Below, piece by piece: positions 60,064 through 64,000 of a DNA stretch of 64,000 bases; the stretch's first letter is position 1, and every line of letters starts with the position of its first letter. The notes beneath the pieces are model-generated. The model saw only the letters and a program-made list of their open reading frames with translations, did no database searches and had not been told where the DNA came from. Source of the DNA: Nyssa sinensis (taxonomy: Eukaryota; Streptophyta; Magnoliopsida; Cornales; Nyssaceae); assembly GCA_008638375.1 (NCBI GenBank), contig VIRR01000480.1, positions 458,155 to 522,154 on the forward strand. Reading direction: 5' to 3'. Position numbers and translations under genes: made by a program.

Positions 60064-63056
60064 TGTCACGCCCCGAATTCCAGCAAACCCGAGGCGCGAG
60101 TAACGAGACAAAGGAAAATAAAATAATAAAGAAATAAAAGATAATAATGACATTCTCATATATTATGTACACTGTTCTGATACATACATAGGGTCTAGTC
60201 CACTTGCTTACAACATGTAAAATAAAATACAGTCTTGGGCTTATGCCCTTATACAATATCAAAAACAAACGCCCCTTGGGCCTAACATAGTCCCTAGTCA
60301 GATCATCTCCACGTCTCGTACAGCTGGGACATCATCTGAAATGTTTGCCCTATTAAAGGGGTCAGCTCAACATACTGGTACAATATAATGCTAATGCAAG
60401 AAACAAAACTAAGGTCGTGGCAAGTGCAAGTGTACAATTATTTCTATATGGCATTCAATATCATGATGACAATATATGAGCAGTATATAGTATGTGTACT
60501 GTATGCATGACACACCCATGCAACTCTATGCCACCCATGTCTCATAATACGGTCATTCTCCGCTGGCATGAGTACCGCCGCGTATGTCTCGCTTCACGGT
60601 CCGGAATCCGTCAAGCTTGCAAGTACCTATTGGCCGATTTTGGGTTTTTCACCACAGGATTTGCACCTTCATAATGCAAAGCACCAAGTGCTTACCCACG
60701 CCATGTCCAAAGAATTTCACTATGCCAATATGCTCTGATCTCATCATGTCACAATGCAATCTCAATGATGCATCTCATTCATACATAAAGCATGCCTTTA
60801 AGTACACAATTCATAATATCAACAGTTCTTCAAAGCATATAATTCACACACTACACTAACACATGCAATATACCCATAATTATCACACAACTTAACAAGA
60901 TAGCACGTAGCACATAAGCATGTGAACACTCAAGCAAACATGTGAACAATCAATGCAGCAAGCAAGTATTCCTAATCTCAATTCTATTTCTTACTTAGCA
61001 CAATATATCGTACCTGTAAATTGGTCTCAACTCAAGAAGTGCACTCGAGGTATGGTAGGATCACTGTGAAAATACTGAAGGTCAGAGCACCTTCTCCTTG
61101 CCCTTTCGCGTTCCTATAAGCATAACAGGTAATTCAGTTCATTGTCATTTGAATTCATTCTATTTATCAAATTTTATGTCTTTAATTCATAAGTTTCTAT
61201 TTTGCTAATTTAGACTCCACTATTGAGTCCGGGATGTCGAAGAAACCAAGTTTAGGCTTTCGTAGAATTCAATTCGGACACCTGGGTTAAAAAGGGCAAA
61301 ACAGTCATTTTGCACTTTACACGGGTCCCTACATTTCGTGACCTCTTTCCACAAATCGGACTCCACGGTTGAGTCCGGAATGCTCGAGATAATAAAGTTT
61401 CACTATTTGTTTACCTAATTCGGAGTTCATTTGACTGCATTTCAATTCAGGGGTATTTTGATAATTTTATATGTTGTTACGTGTCTTTTATTTTTTGGGA
61501 CCCTGTCTCATAAAACGGACCTCTCCATTGGTCTCAGAATGGCCGAGATAGTCAAAATACACTAATGACTTGTCCCATTTAGACTCCGGGATATTTTTGA
61601 ATATTTAAATAATTAAACTAATTTAATTAATTAATTAATTAATTTAATTAATAATTTATTAATATTTTATTCAGGGGGGTCAAATCAGAATTATTAATAG
61701 TTGGGGGGTCAATTTATAATTTCTGTAAGTTTTGGGTTAATTTTCAATTATCAAAAGTTCAGGGGCAGAATTGTAATTTGAAAACCTTTATTCCATATTC
61801 GGATAACCAAACAAGGGATAGGGTTAAAACTGGGATAGGATATCCCTATTCCCATTCCAATTTCAATTTCAATTTCTTAATCCGGTTGCCAAACAGCCCC
61901 AATTAGGTTTTTAATTTAAAACCTCCATGCGACACGTGGCAGGGGCGATTCACACCCGCCCGAACCGGACCCGAACCGGACCCGGATCCGACCCAATTGC
62001 CCCCCCTTCTTCCCCGTTTTTCCGGCGACGAACCAGTAGGGTTCCGGCGCCTTTTCCGGCGCCGGCGACCGATCTCCGGCGAGTTTTCCCAGTTTTCAAA
62101 ATGTGTTTTTCTTTGGTTTTTCACGTAGATCCCATATCTAGGTTTAGTTTTAGTCACAACCCACTCAATCTTCACGAAATAGAGGGTCAATCCCTCGGTC
62201 AAACCTCCGGCCGACCCTTCCCCTTCCATTTTTGTTACAGTTTGGTCACGGTTTTTCTCCCATTTTTATCCTAAATGATTTCTGCACTTCACCCCTTGAA
62301 TTTCTCATCCTTTAAGCTAGGTTTTTCACATAAAATATCAAGACCCAACTCACACAACCGAGACCTGCAACCTAGGTTTTCTCCCTAGTTTTTCAACTAT
62401 TTCTTCTCATTCTTTTTGCAAAACAATCTCTACAATATGTTCTTTAAGACTCAATGCATTAAATAAATTATCATGCTTTGGAAAAAAAATTAAAACAGAA
62501 AGGTTCACTTACGGTTTTCTGTATTCTCTCTCTCTAGCCGTGCCTTCTTTCACCCTCTTGCTCCGAGCCCAAACCAAGCTTCAAACTCTCTCTCAGAGCT
62601 CTATTTTCTCTTCCTCTTTTCTGTTTCTTTCCTTCTCTTTTCTCCCCACCTGAGACCACACTTATGCACACACAAACCAAATCTCTCACGTCTCTCCCTC
62701 ACAGCCACTATTCTTGACCCCCTCTCCACCGTCAGCCACCTTTTGTTTCCCCCCAAATGCAGCTTTGCATTTAATGCAAAGCTGCTCCTATACATCTACA
62801 TATATATATATATATATATATTATCATCACACACACACTAGTTTCACACACTGCCAACTCCTCCCCCACTCCAGTCCGGTTGTAACCACACACACACACA
62901 CACACTACACTGCTATTCATCCTCCTACATATCCATATACACATACCCATATACATGCACACATTACACAATTTAATAAATATATATATATATATGTATA
63001 CATCCATGTATATATATATATATTATGCACATTATATACACACTTTCATCCATCAT

Positions 63057-63092
<36 letters not shown>

Positions 63093-63154
63093 TTTTAGTT
63101 ACCAAGAACCATATAAAAAAAAAAAAGTTTTTTTTTTTTTTTCATGTCATAACA
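60064..63154 (-). mobile_element. Solo LTR E, inserted in the CACTA element
   Basis: 3,091 bp, TGTCACGCCCCGAATTCC ... CATGTCATAACA, with duplication ATTCA at 60059-60063 and 63155-63159 and no internal region. Layout and sequence are closest to the LTRs of C; the G-box is at 61931-61940. The left part also matches B. Confidence 0.94.
62759..62785. other. Hairpin in LTR E
   Basis: Arms GCAGCTTTGCATT and AATGCAAAGCTGC around a single T: the arms are identical to LTR C while the centre base differs. Confidence 0.9.
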
Positions 63155-63267
63155 ATTCACGAATGGGATAGGACCACCTTACCCTTTAGAGAGAAGTTGG
63201 AGGTGATAGGATTCATATTTCATATTTATAACGATTATCATTTTTGACTTGTATTAGGTAGACAAAA

Positions 63268-64000
63268 ATGGATAAGAGTTGGATGGACTTGAGGGGCAGG
63301 CATTTGCCAGGGTATGTGAAGGGGATCAAAGATTTTATTGAGTTTGCTTGTGCATCTGCAGATGGGAGAAATAGGATAAGATGTCCATGTAGGAGGTGCA
63401 ATAATAGGGATTATATGCACATAGATGAGGTCAAAGAGCACCTACTCGAACACGGGATGGACAAGCGGTATACGTGTTGGGAATTTCACGGGGAACACCG
63501 TGACGTACGAGTGGTATTTGATGATAAAGAAGAAGACGACGATGTTGATTTTGGTGATAATGTTGGGGTTGGTTACGAAGGCTTGCCACAAATGCTGGCA
63601 GACTTGCAGGGGGCTACAACTGGGGCGAGTAGTCACAAGAGTGACACGGGACCATCGACCGCATTTGAGTCGTTGTTGAGGGAAGCAAGGCAGCCGTTAT
63701 ACCCGGGTTGTGATAAGTTTTCCAAACTGGACTTTCTCATGAAACTCCTTCATCTTAAGACCATCAACCGTTGGAGTAACAAATCAGTTACTATGGCCAT
63801 TGAATTGATTAAAGCAGTGCTTCCTACTGGGGAGACCCTTCCGAACTCCTATTACGAGGCGAAAAGAATATTAAGAGATTTGGGCCTCGGGTATATTCCC
63901 ATACATGCTTGCAAAAACGATTGCATGTTATTTTGGAAGGAGACTGAACAATTGAAGGAGTGTACGGTATGCCACGAACCTAGGTACAAGCTGAATGAAG
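63268..64000 (+). CDS. CACTA transposase (TNP2 type), N-terminal part
   Basis: From ATG at 63268, in the context ACAAAAATGG, the frame stays open for 244 codons to the window end, so the protein is cut by the edge. Residues 3-75 form a transposase-associated domain: MDKSWM, then CPCRRCNN with Cys39, Cys41, Cys44, then EHLLEHGMDKRYTCWEFHGE. An acidic linker follows (about 84-97). Residues 165-244 carry the conserved run-in to the TNP2/Transposase_21 domain: NKSVTMAIELIKAVLPTGE, NSYYEAKRILRDLGLGY, and the Cys cluster HACKNDCMLFWK (215, 219) with CTVC (232, 235). The catalytic domain lies beyond the window. TNP2-type proteins cut and move CACTA elements in the nucleus. No break was seen, so this copy may be coding. 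Confidence 0.92.
   Translation, partial: MDKSWMDLRGRHLPGYVKGIKDFIEFACASADGRNRIRCPCRRCNNRDYMHIDEVKEHLLEHGMDKRYTCWEFHGEHRDVRVVFDDKEEDDDVDFGDNVGVGYEGLPQMLADLQGATTGASSHKSDTGPSTAFESLLREARQPLYPGCDKFSKLDFLMKLLHLKTINRWSNKSVTMAIELIKAVLPTGETLPNSYYEAKRILRDLGLGYIPIHACKNDCMLFWKETEQLKECTVCHEPRYKLNE

Larger units (their letters stand above)
56439..64000 (+). mobile_element. CACTA (En/Spm-type) transposon, 5' part
   Basis: CATTACAAAAAATAAGAG at 56439 resembles a CACTA terminal repeat (usually CACTACAA...) with one change, and is followed by palindromic GCGACGC subterminal repeats, a TATA box, a leader and a TNP2-type transposase. The right end lies outside the window, so neither the second terminal repeat nor the 3-bp duplication can be checked. 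Solo LTR E is inserted in its leader intron. Confidence 0.85.

Noticed and set aside
59823..60137. 104-residue plus frame spanning the CACTA leader and LTR E
   Set aside because: It crosses the insertion junction at 60064, so it is an accidental fusion; the part before it looks like untranslated leader.

Overview
This window looks like intergenic, repeat-rich chromatin of a flowering plant, most likely a eudicot, although the species cannot be named from the sequence alone. No ordinary host gene was recognised. Almost everything is transposable element: Ty3/gypsy chromovirus-type LTR retrotransposons of the Tekay/Del kind (very long LTRs, tRNA-iMet primer site, one large gag-pol frame on the minus strand), two decayed Ty1/copia elements, a CACTA (En/Spm-type) DNA transposon entering from the right edge, a hAT-type MITE, and a 161-bp tandem array at the left edge.

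Layout, left to right. 1-1128 is a tandem array of seven 161-bp units, next to a small exon-like fragment (1181-1359). 1360-2895 and 6616-about 7400 are the two halves of one minus-strand copia relic (G), split by a 3.7-kb gypsy solo LTR (F, 2896-6615, duplication GTTGG). 7400-8880 is AT-rich filler. 9521-15126 is a plus-strand copia element (H) whose frames are broken by stops and a frameshift. 15344-18814 is a second gypsy solo LTR (I, duplication AAATT). 19218-19764 is a 547-bp hAT-type MITE with an 8-bp duplication.

21984-38913 is element A, a short non-autonomous gypsy element with two 2,735-bp LTRs (duplication TTGAT). Its right LTR was invaded by element B (27725-36470, duplication ACAAC), a full-length element with an intact 1,627-residue gag-pol. 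38919-41896 is extremely AT-rich. 41902-56200 is element C, another full-length element with an intact 1,626-residue gag-pol (duplication TTGAC). Its right LTR was invaded by an oppositely oriented element now reduced to solo LTR D (51994-54923, duplication TTAGC). From about 56439 to the window end lies the 5' part of a plus-strand CACTA transposon: terminal and subterminal repeats, a probable promoter and leader, a long leader intron carrying solo LTR E (60064-63154, duplication ATTCA), and the start of a TNP2-type transposase at 63268 that runs off the edge.

How the parts relate. B and C encode Gag, protease, reverse transcriptase, RNase H and integrase, and end in a chromodomain-like tail. 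A lacks protease, RT and RNase H but keeps primer site, polypurine tract and an intact zinc-knuckle Gag remnant, so it was probably mobilised in trans by relatives of B and C. LTR pairs of A and B have equal lengths and look identical where compared, and C's differ at about eight substitutions plus microsatellite length, so these insertions are young. Small inverted repeats recur at matching places in the gypsy elements (near the likely transcript start, after the primer site and before the polypurine tract), and these are the least explained signals in the window.
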